Origin: Leptasterias polaris
Lineage: Eukaryota > Echinodermata > Asteroidea > Forcipulatida > Asteriidae
DNA length: 64,000 nucleotides
Assembly (NCBI GenBank): GCA_037783415.1
Contig: JAZGTN010000096.1
Location: forward strand, 1,116,001 to 1,180,000
Direction of reading: 5' to 3'
The notes under the pieces are model-generated. The model saw nothing but the letters and a program-made list of their open reading frames with translations, did not search any database and had not been told where the DNA came from. Both the position numbers and the translations under genes were made by a program. Positions 1-11,334 of this stretch are shown here, in pieces (position 1 is the stretch's first letter; the number at the start of each line of letters is the position of its first letter).

Positions 1-2330
1 ACTGTATTAATTTTTTATAAATTGAATTTCTGTTTTTATATAATACAATTTATTTTATTTTATTAACATTGTAACAGAGTTAAAATTTTGGACAAGGATG
101 CTTGTCGCAAGACAAATAATGCTATAAACCATATGTCGTAGGGATATTTGAAACAATTTAATATATTTATATTTTGTTAAATGCATTTGCAAATCACACC
201 CATTTTTGTCCAAATTATGTAGGTTTATTGATAACACAAGCATCAGTTGTGGCAGATTTCTTAATTGTTTACAAGTAACCTGAGGTCAAGTCTTATTATT
301 ATCAGCTAGGTTTTCTTCATTTATTTGTTGATTTTTTTTACTTTCATTATTTCATCTCTAAATTTTATTTTCCCCAAAATATTATTATTGTATTAGCCAT
401 ACTATGTTTTAAAACTAAAGTATTAGAAGAAACAGAATCATACACATGTAAAACTCAAAATAGTTGGGACCAACTTTAGTCCCGGAAGTTTGAATACGAG
501 GGAGACCTGCACAGTCTATGTGATTGAATGACAGGCAAACAGGTACATCCAAGTTCATACCACATGTATACATAATTTACATTTACATGAACAATGGTTG
601 AACCCTGAAAAATAAAAACAACTCTCCACCCCTATTAGTAATACATGCATACATGTAGTACGTACATGACTTGGGGCATTTGCAATGATGCTGACAGTGC
701 ACAATGTCAACAACACTTGCCACATCGCCACCCCACAAACAAATCTGAGGAGCATTGTGGTAAACCATCATTCATTGGTTTGGATTTTCTTTGCTTCTAC
801 ATGTACAGACACTTCTAGAGCTTCATGTTTATTTTGAAGTACTCAATTCGCCATAGATAGTTTTTGGTGTTAAAGTTAATTGTTATTAAAAATGATAGCT
901 GCAAAAAACTATTCAACCAAATATCTAAAAAAATAAAAATATAAACGTATAACATGTTAAACTTTTGCAACTAAAACTTAAAAGTTAAAATTATTTGTGA
1001 ATTTCTGATGTCAAATGTCTACAATTTATTATCCAACTGAAACACAGAAGTTTACTGCCTGGTACCTTCAAATGTAATGTTGGAAACAAAACAAGCCACA
1101 AGAAACCATCACCACTACATGTATGACTCGGCAAATTTGTTAGTAAATGTCTATTTCAGATGACTTTTAGCTAACAATCCTAATGTGCATTTCATAAGTC
1201 AACTTGGCATTTAAACACACACAAAACCCTGAAATATGTCAATGAAAAAGCAATTGAAATTTAGAAATACAGCTCAGAAGTAAGGCTTGTCACAATGGTC
1301 CCCTTTATTGGTTTGAGCCGGGTTTAAGGTCCACAATTAAGTGTAGAACTATACCACTTACAATCCAAAACGAAAAACTTACAAATTTCTCCCCTAAATA
1401 ATAGAGGTTATGAGGTGCCAAGTGCCCCATCATCTGCTCAAACACAAGTCAATTTGTATCAGAAGTAAAACTACAAAATTCTAGAGAACTTCATGTACAT
1501 GTACATAATGTACATGTTTATGTAAACTTAGATTTTAACACTTTCAACAAATATAATTTGTTCCTTCTTTATTAGAGAAAACATTCATTACTATTATTAT
1601 CCATCCGTTTTTGGCGCTTGCGCTGTGGATGCTGTATGAAATAAATAAAATAAATAAATAAATTAGTTTGTTTTCTGGAGATGTTGGAAATGGTAATTGG
1701 TAAATTACCATCCTTCCAAATTGTGAAAAGAAATTCTTGGGTGTGTGTTGTTCCAACAAGCTCAGCTTGATATCAAAAACACTATCCAGGTATCAAATGA
1801 TATGGAGCCCTGAGCACTGCCACCACATTGAAAATGCTATATTTGGAAATGGGTGTTGTGTTCAAATTTCACTTGCACTATGCAAACATACAGTGGTGCA
1901 ACCCCACCCATGCCCCAAACTGCATAATGCCCAATGTCATGAACACACATGTTCTGTGGCGTCTACTACCAAGTTGCACACTGTCATGGTGTGTTCATAA
2001 GTATCTTCCTCTATGGTACAAAATAAATACAACAGGCATTATAAATCAACTCGCACTTTGTCAACAAAACCCAAGATTTTTTTCTTTTCACAATTTGCAA
2101 ATAACTGTGTGGGACAGTCAGTCACATTGAATCAATGAACATCCTTTTTTAAATGGTTTTAAAGTTGAATCACCAGTTTTTTTGCTTAAATCAATTTTTA
2201 CTTGTTTTTCAATTCTTTTCCTCTGCAGTCTGCACTAACTTTGAGGGATGATGTTATTTCAAAACGAAAAAGCATATTCAAACAAATTCACAACTCACAA
2301 ATGCAATTGCCACGGACAATGTACAAAGTA
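1..2330. other. Intergenic, no gene recognised
   Basis: AT-rich sequence without a credible coding exon on either strand. Short open frames have no recognisable family, no signal for splicing and no codon bias. Repeated ACATGTAC words occur, for example around 1493-1516, a composition typical of marine invertebrate DNA. Confidence 0.6.
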
Positions 2331-2674
2331 TGTAAGGCCAAAAAAAAAAATACCAGTTGATCGTCCTGATTTTTCCAAAAAGAGGAGGATGAGGGCCTTT
2401 TTATTTTTTATTTTTTATTTTTTTCCCAAGATGGCTGCCAAGTATTTCAATTCAAACAGGCCACCAATTGTTCAGTTTGAAATCACCGCAAACTTTCTTT
2501 ATATCTAATTGTTGCATGAGGTAAGTTTACATCAAAAATTTAAATATATATGTCAAGGGTGGATTAAAAATACAAACTTTTTTTTTTTTTTTTTTTTGGA
2601 AAAAAAAAGGATGCGGCCTCAAAAAAGGATGCGGGCGGGGACGATCAACTGGTATTTTTTTTACTTGGCCTAAC
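2331..2674. repeat. MITE-like element with about 35-bp terminal inverted repeats
   Basis: The left end (2331-2365, containing AAATACCAGTTGATCGTCC) is matched in reverse complement by the right end (2639-2674). The arms include long A and T runs. No coding capacity inside. This is the form of a non-autonomous DNA transposon; superfamily not assigned. Confidence 0.6.
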
Positions 2675-3092
2675 ATATATGCAGAATTGTTTGTACATGG
2701 CTGATTTACAATGAATTAAAATCAAGATCCCAACAAAAATTCATTTTAAGTTTTTAAATAACTACCACTAATCGTTGGAGGCTTTTTCATTTTCAATAAT
2801 TCATTTTCTGTTTTTAAATAACTACATGTACTGTCACTAGTCATTGGTGGCTTTTCTTGCAATACATTACATGAAAGCTTGTAACATTCTTAAATCTTTA
2901 CAAATATTAAATTTAAAATCAAAATTTCCAGGTCAAATCAGCTAAAAATTTGATTAAGCATCTTTCAAAGATTGATGTATGTAGGACTATAGAAGATGTG
3001 ACATGATTATGATTTTTTGCAAAAGTTTGCACTAAATGTTTAAATAACATCTCAGCATCCCATTTGGTGTGAAATACTACATGTACTAAGTT

Positions 3093-3606
3093 TAACCCTC
3101 CTACTGATACACCATTCAAAACCATTCAAAATTCACAACGTTTACAACCCAATTGTTTTTGTACACACATGGCAGTACCATTTGACCTGTATTGATGATA
3201 AGCTGTGTCACCATTCACAACCATTCAAATGGTTTTGAGTGGTGGATACACTGCACTGTGGTATGCCCCCAAGGCTAAATGGTTTTGAATGGTGAATGTA
3301 CTGCACAGTGTTTATCAGTTCAGAGGAAAACACTGGCACTGTGTTTACAAAAACATTGTAACCCTAATTGAGTTCAGCTGACCTGCCATTCAAAACAATG
3401 CACTCAAAATCACCACTCCAAGGGCAAACCATTCCACCACTTGAAAGTATCCATACTGGGCTATAGATAAGCTGACATACCATTTGAAACCATTCAGGGG
3501 TCTACTCTATACACAGTTAGCTCACCACTCAAAACCATTCGACCAAATGTTTTTGAATGGTCAGTCAACTCAATAACAAATTGTGTTGGCAGTATAAGGA
3601 GGGTTT
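3093..3606. repeat. MITE of the AACCCTCCTAC family, built of ACCATTCAAAA words
   Basis: Short inverted ends AACCCTCCTA (from 3094) and GGAGGGTT (to 3605) enclose about 500 bp in which ACCATTCAAAACC and its reverse complement TGGTTTTGAATGG recur many times. A shorter copy with the same ends lies at 14165-14390, and a third with only the right end at about 24070-24264. Confidence 0.5.
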
Positions 3607-3746
3607 TAAGTTAGTTATTCTAGATACAAAAAACATTAAACAAACACACAAAAATCAACTATTCCATCCACTGAAATTTTGCAAAGTAACTTTTCAGTCT
3701 TAAGTTTACAGGCTCAAGGCTAAAATCAACAGCTCTAGTCTGCCTA

Positions 3747-3766
3747 CCCCCCCCCCCCCCCCCCCC
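3747..3766. repeat. Poly(C) run, 20 bases
   Basis: Uninterrupted run of C. Similar runs occur at 6206-6224 (C), 9952-9968 (G), 46809-46822 (G) and 63741-63756 (G). Exact lengths should be treated as uncertain because homopolymers are error-prone in sequencing. Confidence 0.8.
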
Positions 3767-4502
3767 TTTGCTGGTTCAGTGGGAATTCCACTTAGTCAAG
3801 CCTTTAAGATCTACAATGTTAACAATGCATTCTATACCAACCCCCTTGAGACATTTATATCAATTTCATAACAACATGATGATAATTGATATGTTATCAC
3901 TGTACAGTGTGCACACACCACAACCATGTACTGTATCCTGTCAGTTGATGTACGTGTACAGGTAATGCAATGCACTTTGCTACTGAGATCCAGGCAACCA
4001 AAATAAACTTGAACAGGGCCAAAAGTTCAAGAGCTTCTGCTTTCCCTCGGTTTTGCAGACTACCTGCTAAAATGCCATGTGTTATATTGAGACTGGCTCC
4101 CACTAAGCAGTTAGCCTATTATATTTTGACTTGTAGGATTCTGCCTTGTATATATATGGTCTTCAATAATAAATAATACCACACACACACAAATCGTTGT
4201 CATTTGATTGGTGGAACATGCATCACATGCCATCCTTTGCCAGTATGTACTACTACGATGCTCCACAATTTAATATAGACCTAAAGGAGTCCTACATGGA
4301 TAATTATAGGACGCTTTGAATGCTTTGTCACACCATTGTTTCAAAAACAGTCATTCCCGCTCATCCGTTTCTCAAAAGGTAGTGTGACTCCCGAGGAGTG
4401 CAGACAGTGTATTATTATGGAGTCATTCACTTTGTTTAGAAGGTTTCAGAGTGTGGGGTGGGAAGTTTATTTTGTGTTTATGAGTACCACAACATTTTAT
4501 TA
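3767..4502. other. Intergenic, no gene recognised
   Basis: No supportable exon, RNA gene or repeat boundary seen, apart from a short (CA)n tract near 4181. Confidence 0.5.
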
Positions 4503-5979
4503 CCGTAATTTCCTGCGGATAAGACGTGGGGCGTACAAGGCGCAGGGCCGTGAAATTACCCCCAAAAAATCAAGCGTCAACAGACAAGGCGCACTGCCGC
4601 ACAAGGCGCATGATCTTACATGCACCTTTGACTGCAAACAGCAGACCGTATCGGTACATCGCCAAAAAGGGGTCATTTTGTTACCCTAAAAGTATCACGC
4701 TAATCAACACGTGAAATAGAAATCACGTGCGTTTGAAACATGTAGAGACATGTAGAAAAGTTCATTTTAAACTGAAACCAACCTACCGTTCAGAGGCGTT
4801 TTCAGGAGAATCTTTCTCCCGTGTGTCACATGGAATTGAAGGGAGTTTAACCAACAGAGGGTGCTACCACAGGGCTGAAGGGAGTTTATTCAACAGAGGG
4901 CGCTACCATACGGCTCTGAAAAATAATCTCCTGCCATTCCGATGGTAAACTTGATTTCAAGTCTGAGACTGCGGTTATTTCTCTGCATCAGCCACGCAAA
5001 ATTCCCCCGCAGATTGGCTATCACGCGCTCTAACTCGGTTCAAGACGGAGGTTTATCCACAAGAGGGCGCTGTTTCAGCCAATAATATATCGGCTATTAG
5101 GACAACTAAAAACCACGATCACAGACTTGGAACCAAGTCTATTCCGATGGGGACGTGACATTATTGGGGTTTCTGTTGTTCACCGTTCACACAATAGAGG
5201 TTGGGTGAATGCGTTCGGCAAACGTTTAGATAAATCTGAATGCAGTATTTTCGGTACGAAATCGCGGCCATAAAGGAAGGGATGAACACGTTGCTGCATT
5301 GTTGGAATGAATTCACGGTCGTTATGTATAGGGACATGTGGCCACAAAGGCGACTCAACACATTGCGTCATTGTCGGAATGAAAACCTGGCGACATTGTC
5401 TGGAGAGTTGAGCACTGATATGTACTACGTCAACAATGCGTGGTGAGTTGATGGTTGGCGACCGCATTATTAACCTGACCGCAGCTACACTGTACCAGGC
5501 CTGTGAGTGGACCCTAAAAAAAAGAGCTGAAACACTACATGATGTAAGAATGATCGTGGAACGTCAAGTGAGTGCGCGTAACGCATTTACGCTGGTCTAA
5601 TTGGGGCACCCCATTGATCCAGTAACTAGGCTTATTTCACATTATTGTAGTTGTACATTATTGTTGCCAAGCATATATACATGATAAAAGGCCAAAAAGT
5701 AAAAAAAAAAAATATATATATATATATTTTTTTTTTACGAAAAAAAAAATTGGCCCCCAAAAATCGGCCAAAAAAAAGAAGAAGCGGATATCCGCTTTAA
5801 AGCGGAGATCTCACACAGGCCTGAGCTACATTAAATAGGGCCTAGATTATTTGCACGTCGGCCGCGGGCATTTTGATCTTAAGCGACATCAGACAAGGCG
5901 CACTGGAATACAAGGCGCAGTGATGATTTTGTGGTCTAAAAAGTTAGATAAGACGCCTCTTATCCGCAGGAAATTACGG
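4503..5979. mobile_element. TA-flanked DNA transposon, non-autonomous (pogo/Tigger-like)
   Basis: A perfect 22-bp terminal inverted repeat starting CCGTAATTTCCTGCGG (4503-4524) recurs in reverse complement at 5958-5979. Both ends abut the dinucleotide TA (4501-4502 and 5980-5981), the target-site duplication of Tc1/mariner/pogo transposons. Just inside each end the word ACAAGGCGCA is repeated (about 4534-4610 and 5892-5920), resembling the subterminal repeats of Tigger-like families that begin CCGTA. About 1.48 kb with no transposase frame, so it is a deletion derivative that depends on an enzyme encoded elsewhere. It contains a two-copy repeat of about 41 bp (4838-4918) and an A/T tract at 5701-5740. 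Superfamily assignment is inference from ends and TA. Confidence 0.7.
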
Positions 5980-5981
5980 TA

Positions 5982-6426
5982 CTTTATAATTTTCCAGAAT
6001 ACTTCCTGCCTCTCATGTGAACAACCTGTTCAAATATAATGTCATTAAACCAGGATTAAGATTATCTGGGTAATAGGCATAGATTATTATTAGGTAATAC
6101 AATTAGGTTCTGTAATCCAATTTGAATAACACCTTTAGCTTTACAATGTACATTTACTACACAATTTGCTATACAAATAAAGACATTGATTACGACCATT
6201 GTTCACCCCCCCCCCCCCCCCCCCAAACTTGTTCCAATATGGATCTCTCAGTCTCACCTTATCATAATTATTTGCTATTACTTTATAAGATAACCTCACC
6301 ACTGTCTGTACATACTGTAAAAATCTACAACACTGTAAAATATGCAAAAATACTATTGACATGTCACATTGTCAGTGGTCTGACAAGTGACATTTAGACC
6401 CTAGCAGTAGCAGAGAGTCTTTCTCG
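5982..6426. other. Intergenic, with a poly(C) run
   Basis: No gene seen. Holds a 19-base C run at 6206-6224; the open frames here are produced by low-complexity sequence. Confidence 0.5.
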
Positions 6427-6724
6427 AAAAATATGCTGAATCTGACCAACACCTTTTCACCCATTTTGACCAAATTGTAGGTAAATCATACTGTATCTTA
6501 TTCATCAATTGAAAATATTACTTTTTATTATATTACCATAAAATAATTATTATAACTTATTATAATTATTAATTTAAGAACATTTTAAAAAATAACTGTT
6601 TGATGGTCCTTCCGCCATGGTCCTAGACCTATTATGCGAGTTGATGAGTGAAAAAGGTGGTTGTCAGATCATAGAGCAAGCTGGTCCTTGCTCTAGAGTC
6701 TATGGTCAGATTCAGCATATTTTC
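6427..6724. repeat. Foldback MITE, about 300 bp
   Basis: The left arm AAAATATGCTGAATCTGACC (6428-6447) returns as its exact reverse complement at 6704-6723. Partial complementarity continues inward (ACACCTTTTTCAC-like against GTGAAAAAGGTGG). No coding capacity. Confidence 0.6.
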
Positions 6725-7556
6725 CAGATGTACCTAAAGATGTAGTTGCGATAATCGTAACCCTCCATCCTCCCGACGGTCGTCGGGATGAGAAATAATA
6801 ATACAAACTACAATAATGTTCATGAAAATACTCACCTCTATTTCAGTCAAGTAGAAGTAGCATTTGATACAATCTGATATCTGTTGAAACTAGGCCAATC
6901 TTTGCAATCGCATACATGGCAGCATGAAGGACTACACCGTGACTACAGTACAGGACTGCTGACTACTACCTAGGAGGAGATTTAATCATTGCTTTCCTGG
7001 TTACGATCAACATTCATTAAACTGCCCTTTGAGTCCCTTGACTCATCATGGACACAGTAGATCAGACGTCCAGGCCTCTAAAGTCCTTTTTGTTTTCCCT
7101 TTCTTAACAAGTTGTTGGACGGGAAGTTTTCCTAGCGACAAGGAACTTAGGAAGAAGATGATGATGATGCCCTTTCCGTAAAATTGGGCTTTATCTCAGC
7201 CATATCGCAGTCGTGCCAGCAGCTGCAGAGACGTAGAGACGTAGAGACGTAGAGACGTAGAGACTAGACGTAGACAGCCCGTGCATGGTGTGTGGGACGA
7301 CAATATTTATTCCTACACACACACAACATACCCCCAAAAACACACACGCACCAAAGACGTAGGTCTGTATTATGTGCACAATCATGGAGCAATACACACA
7401 ATGCATGACAATATTTCTATGGTCCCCTATGTTTATCCAATTCAGTCAATACTGTATTAACTATTACGTCTAGTGGCCAGACTTAAAATTGATTGCGCGC
7501 GGTGCATACAAATTTGGGGGAGAAAATAATGTAAAAAAGGATTATTATTTTGCAAA
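6725..7556. other. Intergenic, short microsatellite
   Basis: No gene recognised. Contains a small perfect hairpin at about 6772-6790 (CCCGACGGTCGTCGGG) and an approximately 10-bp tandem repeat GTAGAGAC at 7226-7262. Confidence 0.5.
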
Positions 7557-7562
7557 GAAGTG
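7557..7562. other. Candidate target-site duplication, left copy (GAAGTG)
   Basis: GAAGTG here is repeated at 9902-9907, directly outside the two ends of the foldback element. Six base pairs is weak evidence alone but lies exactly at both boundaries. Confidence 0.45.
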
Positions 7563-7608
7563 TACGAAAGTACGAAAGCCCATTAGCGCCACGAAAAAAT
7601 AAAAATCA

Positions 7609-7921
7609 AATCCGTTATTACGGATTGCGAATCCGTTATTACGGATTCGCAATCCGTTATAACGGATTCGCAATCCGTTATTACGGATTCGCAATCCGTT
7701 ATAACGGATTCGCAATCCGTTATTACGGATTCGCAATCCGTTATTACGGATTCGCAATCCGTTATTACGGATTCGCAATCCGTTATTACGGATTCGCAAT
7801 CCGTTATTACGGATTCGCAATCCGTTATTACGGATTAGCAATCCGTTATTACGGATTAGCAATCCGTTATTACGGATTCGCAATCCGTTATTACGGATTC
7901 GCAATCCGTTATTACGGATTC
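7609..7921. repeat. Left foldback array, 15 x 21 bp
   Basis: Unit GGATTCGCAATCCGTTATTA plus C. Each unit contains two small inverted repeats, ATCCGT..ACGGAT around TATT and ATT-CGC-AAT. Variants TATAAC and TTAGC occur in some units. Because 21 is a multiple of three, the array opens long artefactual reading frames on both strands. Confidence 0.9.
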
Positions 7922-8283
7922 ACTCGAGGATCCCTTGATGGCGCTATTTGCGTTGGACAGTAATGGTTTATCCTGCCTAACTTTTATTAGGCCCAAAGGA
8001 CGTACGTGATTTCAATAATCAATCTATTATTTGTTTTACAGTAACTGCAAATCGAGTCACCATTGTACTTATTGAACCACTACAGCACTTATTGAACCAC
8101 TACAGCAAAATATTGAACTAATTAGTTAAAGTGCAAATTTACAAATACACAGTCCAAACCGTTGAAAAAGTTTTAATAACTTTGTGTCTTTACGGAAAAA
8201 CCACGTGGTTCAAGAAAGGCCGGACCTATCCCACTATTCTATCAAAAGCGTTTGTTATGAAATTAATTGAAATGAATATGGTC

Positions 8284-9092
8284 GAAAGATGTTTAAAAAG
8301 TAGAATATAATAATCCACACAAAAATGCCTCGAAATTGTGTGGTTTTTCATTTACCTTGTGAACTAACACCGTCCGCCATTTTGAGTCAAAAATTTGACT
8401 CCACAAAATGGCGGACCGTGTTAGTTCACGAAAAATTATAAGAAAAACCACACAATTATTTGTGTGGATCATTATATTCTACTTTTATAACATCTTTCCA
8501 ACCATATTCATTTCAATTCACTTCATAACAAACGCTTTTGATAGGATAGTGGGATAGGTCCGGCCTTTCTTAAACCACGTGTTTTTTCCGTAAAGACACA
8601 AAGTTATTAAAATTTCAAAGGTTAGGACTGTGTATTTGTAAACATGCACTTCAACTTAGTTCAATATCTTGCTGTTGTGGTTCATTATTAAGTGTACAAT
8701 GGTTGCGGTGATTTGCAGTTACTTAAAAAAAAATTAATAATAAAACATGATTATTGAAATCACGTACGTCCTTTGGGCCTAATAAAAGTTAGGCAGGATA
8801 AACCATTACTGTCCAACGCAAATAGCGCCATCAAGGGATCCTCGAGTGAATCCGTAATAACGGATTGCGAATCCGTAATAACGGATTGCTAATCCGTAAT
8901 AACGGATTGCTAATCCGTAATAACGGATTGCTAATCCGTAATAACGGATTGCTAATCCGTAATAACGGATTGCGAATCCGTAATAACGGATTGAGAATCC
9001 GTTATAACGGATTGCGAATCCGTAATAACGGATTCGAATCCGTAATAACGGATTTGATTTTTATTTTTTCGTGGCGCTAATGGGCTTTCGTA
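8284..9092. repeat. 809-bp tandem duplication, copy 1
   Basis: Begins with GAAAGATGTTTAAAAAG about 109 bp left of the palindrome centre and runs through the entire right arm to the outer end. By eye it is identical to 9093-9901. Confidence 0.85.
8848..9054. repeat. Right foldback array, about 10 x 21 bp
   Basis: Reverse complement of the left-arm unit, readable from AATAA in place of TTATT between the ATCCGT and ACGGAT half-sites. The last unit before the outer end lacks one base. Confidence 0.85.
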
Positions 9093-9901
9093 GAAAGATG
9101 TTTAAAAAGTAGAATATAATAATCCACACAAAAATGCCTCGAAATTGTGTGGTTTTTCATTTACCTTGTGAACTAACACCGTCCGCCATTTTGAGTCAAA
9201 AATTTGACTCCACAAAATGGCGGACCGTGTTAGTTCACGAAAAATTATAAGAAAAACCACACAATTATTTGTGTGGATCATTATATTCTACTTTTATAAC
9301 ATCTTTCCAACCATATTCATTTCAATTCACTTCATAACAAACGCTTTTGATAGGATAGTGGGATAGGTCCGGCCTTTCTTAAACCACGTGTTTTTTCCGT
9401 AAAGACACAAAGTTATTAAAATTTCAAAGGTTAGGACTGTGTATTTGTAAACATGCACTTCAACTTAGTTCAATATCTTGCTGTTGTGGTTCATTATTAA
9501 GTGTACAATGGTTGCGGTGATTTGCAGTTACTTAAAAAAAAATTAATAATAAAACATGATTATTGAAATCACGTACGTCCTTTGGGCCTAATAAAAGTTA
9601 GGCAGGATAAACCATTACTGTCCAACGCAAATAGCGCCATCAAGGGATCCTCGAGTGAATCCGTAATAACGGATTGCGAATCCGTAATAACGGATTGCTA
9701 ATCCGTAATAACGGATTGCTAATCCGTAATAACGGATTGCTAATCCGTAATAACGGATTGCTAATCCGTAATAACGGATTGCGAATCCGTAATAACGGAT
9801 TGAGAATCCGTTATAACGGATTGCGAATCCGTAATAACGGATTCGAATCCGTAATAACGGATTTGATTTTTATTTTTTCGTGGCGCTAATGGGCTTTCGT
9901 A
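9093..9901. repeat. 809-bp tandem duplication, copy 2
   Basis: No difference from copy 1 seen, including the 9-base A run at 9534-9542. The junction with copy 1 (CTTTCGTA then GAAAGATG) and the outer end (CTTTCGTA then GAAGTG) share GAA microhomology. Either very recent, gene-converted, or an assembly artefact. Confidence 0.8.
9657..9863. repeat. Third foldback array, about 10 x 21 bp
   Basis: The copy of the right array inside the second 809-bp unit. Confidence 0.85.
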
Positions 9902-9907
9902 GAAGTG

Positions 9908-10528
9908 GGCCCTCTGTTGCTAAAATATTCGACTGGAGGTGAAAGGTGGGTGGGGGGGGGGGGGGGGGCGCCGGGATGCACCTCTGACTCAGTGTTGAAC
10001 AATTCCATGCCAACCAGCTCGTTTGCAAATTCACCACATTTTGGGCAATTCTGGCGAAATTGCCCATCCTCGGTTTATGAAGTTGGATTCACCATGGATT
10101 CACATTTCACATTTCTTTGGCGCGTTCAGAGGTTTGGACGGGTGGATGAGCTGAAAAACTGTCAGCTCACGTGGGCCTGATCGGGAGTGAGCCGGGGATA
10201 TTTTTTACGGTATAAAAATAATGTTGTATACCACTATGATAAAATAAGTAACTCCTGAGGTTTGTTTCAGGAATGCTTTATGGCCAAATGATCAAATGTA
10301 TAAGTGCAACTTGAAATAGGCCTAGCACATAAATACCATCATCATTATTTTGTTTATATTTTCCATTAATATTTTATGAGGTCCCGCTAATCTCCTCTTC
10401 ATCCCAACCCGAAATATAATTTATGCCTTGACTACAAAGCTGCTTCGCCTATTAGCATAATCTTGCAATGTTTACCAAGTGGAACAAAACGTGTTAAAAC
10501 TATATTCCTATAGATTGCCTAATTTTGA
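9908..10528. other. Intergenic, poly(G) run
   Basis: No gene seen. A 17-base G run lies at 9952-9968. Confidence 0.5.
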
Positions 10529-11334
10529 GGCAAAGTATACCTTTGGTTTTTTGAACAGTTCGATTGTTTTAATCCTATATCAATTATACAATAAACTTTG
10601 TGAAAAATTCATTTCAACAGGTGGGTGCGTTTTTGAGATATCGCCGAAAATCCGGAGCGAATATTCGCAGGATAATTCCCAATAGGAATATACAATCTGA
10701 GAAACGTTTTTGGATAAAAAGTTTCTCAGATTCAAATTTTGTCGGAGTCCAAAAACTGATATCTTTTTACAATCCACATAGTCTTCGAAGTGATGATTCT
10801 CAAAATGCTTTATAATAATAATAATAAAAAAACGCAGTTCTTATATAGCGCTTTATACTCCCGATGGGTGTCTCAAAGCGCTCAGTATTTTTCCTACAAG
10901 GTATGCGGAGTTACGTGTTGAAGTATGAGACCTCCTTTACATAGCACCGTGTAATGGTTTACAAGGTGCTGTGGCGCAATATGCAGCCAATCAAACCAGG
11001 AACACCGGGGCAAACCCCTTCTCTTTACGATAAGTGCACTGGGTTCTTTTACGTGCATTACACAACGCACGGGACCTACGGCTTAACGTCCCATCCGAAG
11101 GACGAAGCATGTGGTTAAGTTAGTGTCTTGCCTAAGGACACAAGTTAGTGTCACGACTGGGAATCGAACCCACACTCTGCTGATCAGAAACACCAGAGCT
11201 TGAGTTCGGCCGGTGCTCTTATCCGCTCGGCCACACGACACGCCATACTATCGAAAGCTGCTGTAGGCTTCTAACCAATATGTTTTTGTTGCCATTAATT
11301 TTATGTGATTACCAAACGTGTACATTCCCTTTAA
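10529..11334. repeat. MITE (GGTATAC-ended family) interrupted by a SINE
   Basis: Left end GGCAAAGTATACCTTTGG (10529) and right end ACCAAACGTGTACATTCCC (to 11329, then TTTAA). The same family is seen at 20807-21181, 35828-36054 and, more diverged, 59128-59503. Conserved internal words include TTTTTGAGATATCG and ATTCTCAAAATGCTTTATA. The SINE at 10815-11245 splits this copy. Confidence 0.6.
10815..11245 (-). mobile_element. tRNA-derived SINE
   Basis: On the minus strand the 5' head holds an A box TGGCCGAGCGG (11223-11233) and a perfect B box GGTTCGATTCC (11160-11170), the internal RNA polymerase III promoter. The long spacing and A-box form suggest descent from a Leu- or Ser-type tRNA (inference). 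A central domain follows, and the 3' end is an A-rich/(TTA)n tail at 10815-10832. Related copies are at 24318-25440 (interrupted) and 52385-52630. Confidence 0.75.

Larger units (their letters stand above)
7563..9901. mobile_element. Large foldback transposon with tandem-repeat arms
   Basis: The outer ends TACGAAAGCCCATTAGCG (7571) and its reverse complement (to 9901) start two very long inverted arms. From outside in, each arm has a short unique end, an array of 21-bp repeats, then about 440 bp of unique sequence (including GGATCCTCGAG) leading to a palindrome centre near 8392. The left array has 15 units, the right 10, so the arms differ by about 105 bp. The left end also carries an extra TACGAAAG (7563-7570). 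A perfect 809-bp duplication (8284-9092 copied at 9093-9901) adds a second centre near 9201 and a third array. No transposase is present. The organisation resembles Drosophila FB, Galileo and sea-urchin TU foldback elements; membership is inference. Confidence 0.8.

Noticed and set aside
7545..7963. Open frames of 119 and 137 codons with RIRNNGL or AIRYYGF repeats
   Set aside because: Made by the 21-bp foldback repeat, which is a multiple of three and has no stop; open on both strands. The same applies to 8865-9080 and 9674-9889.
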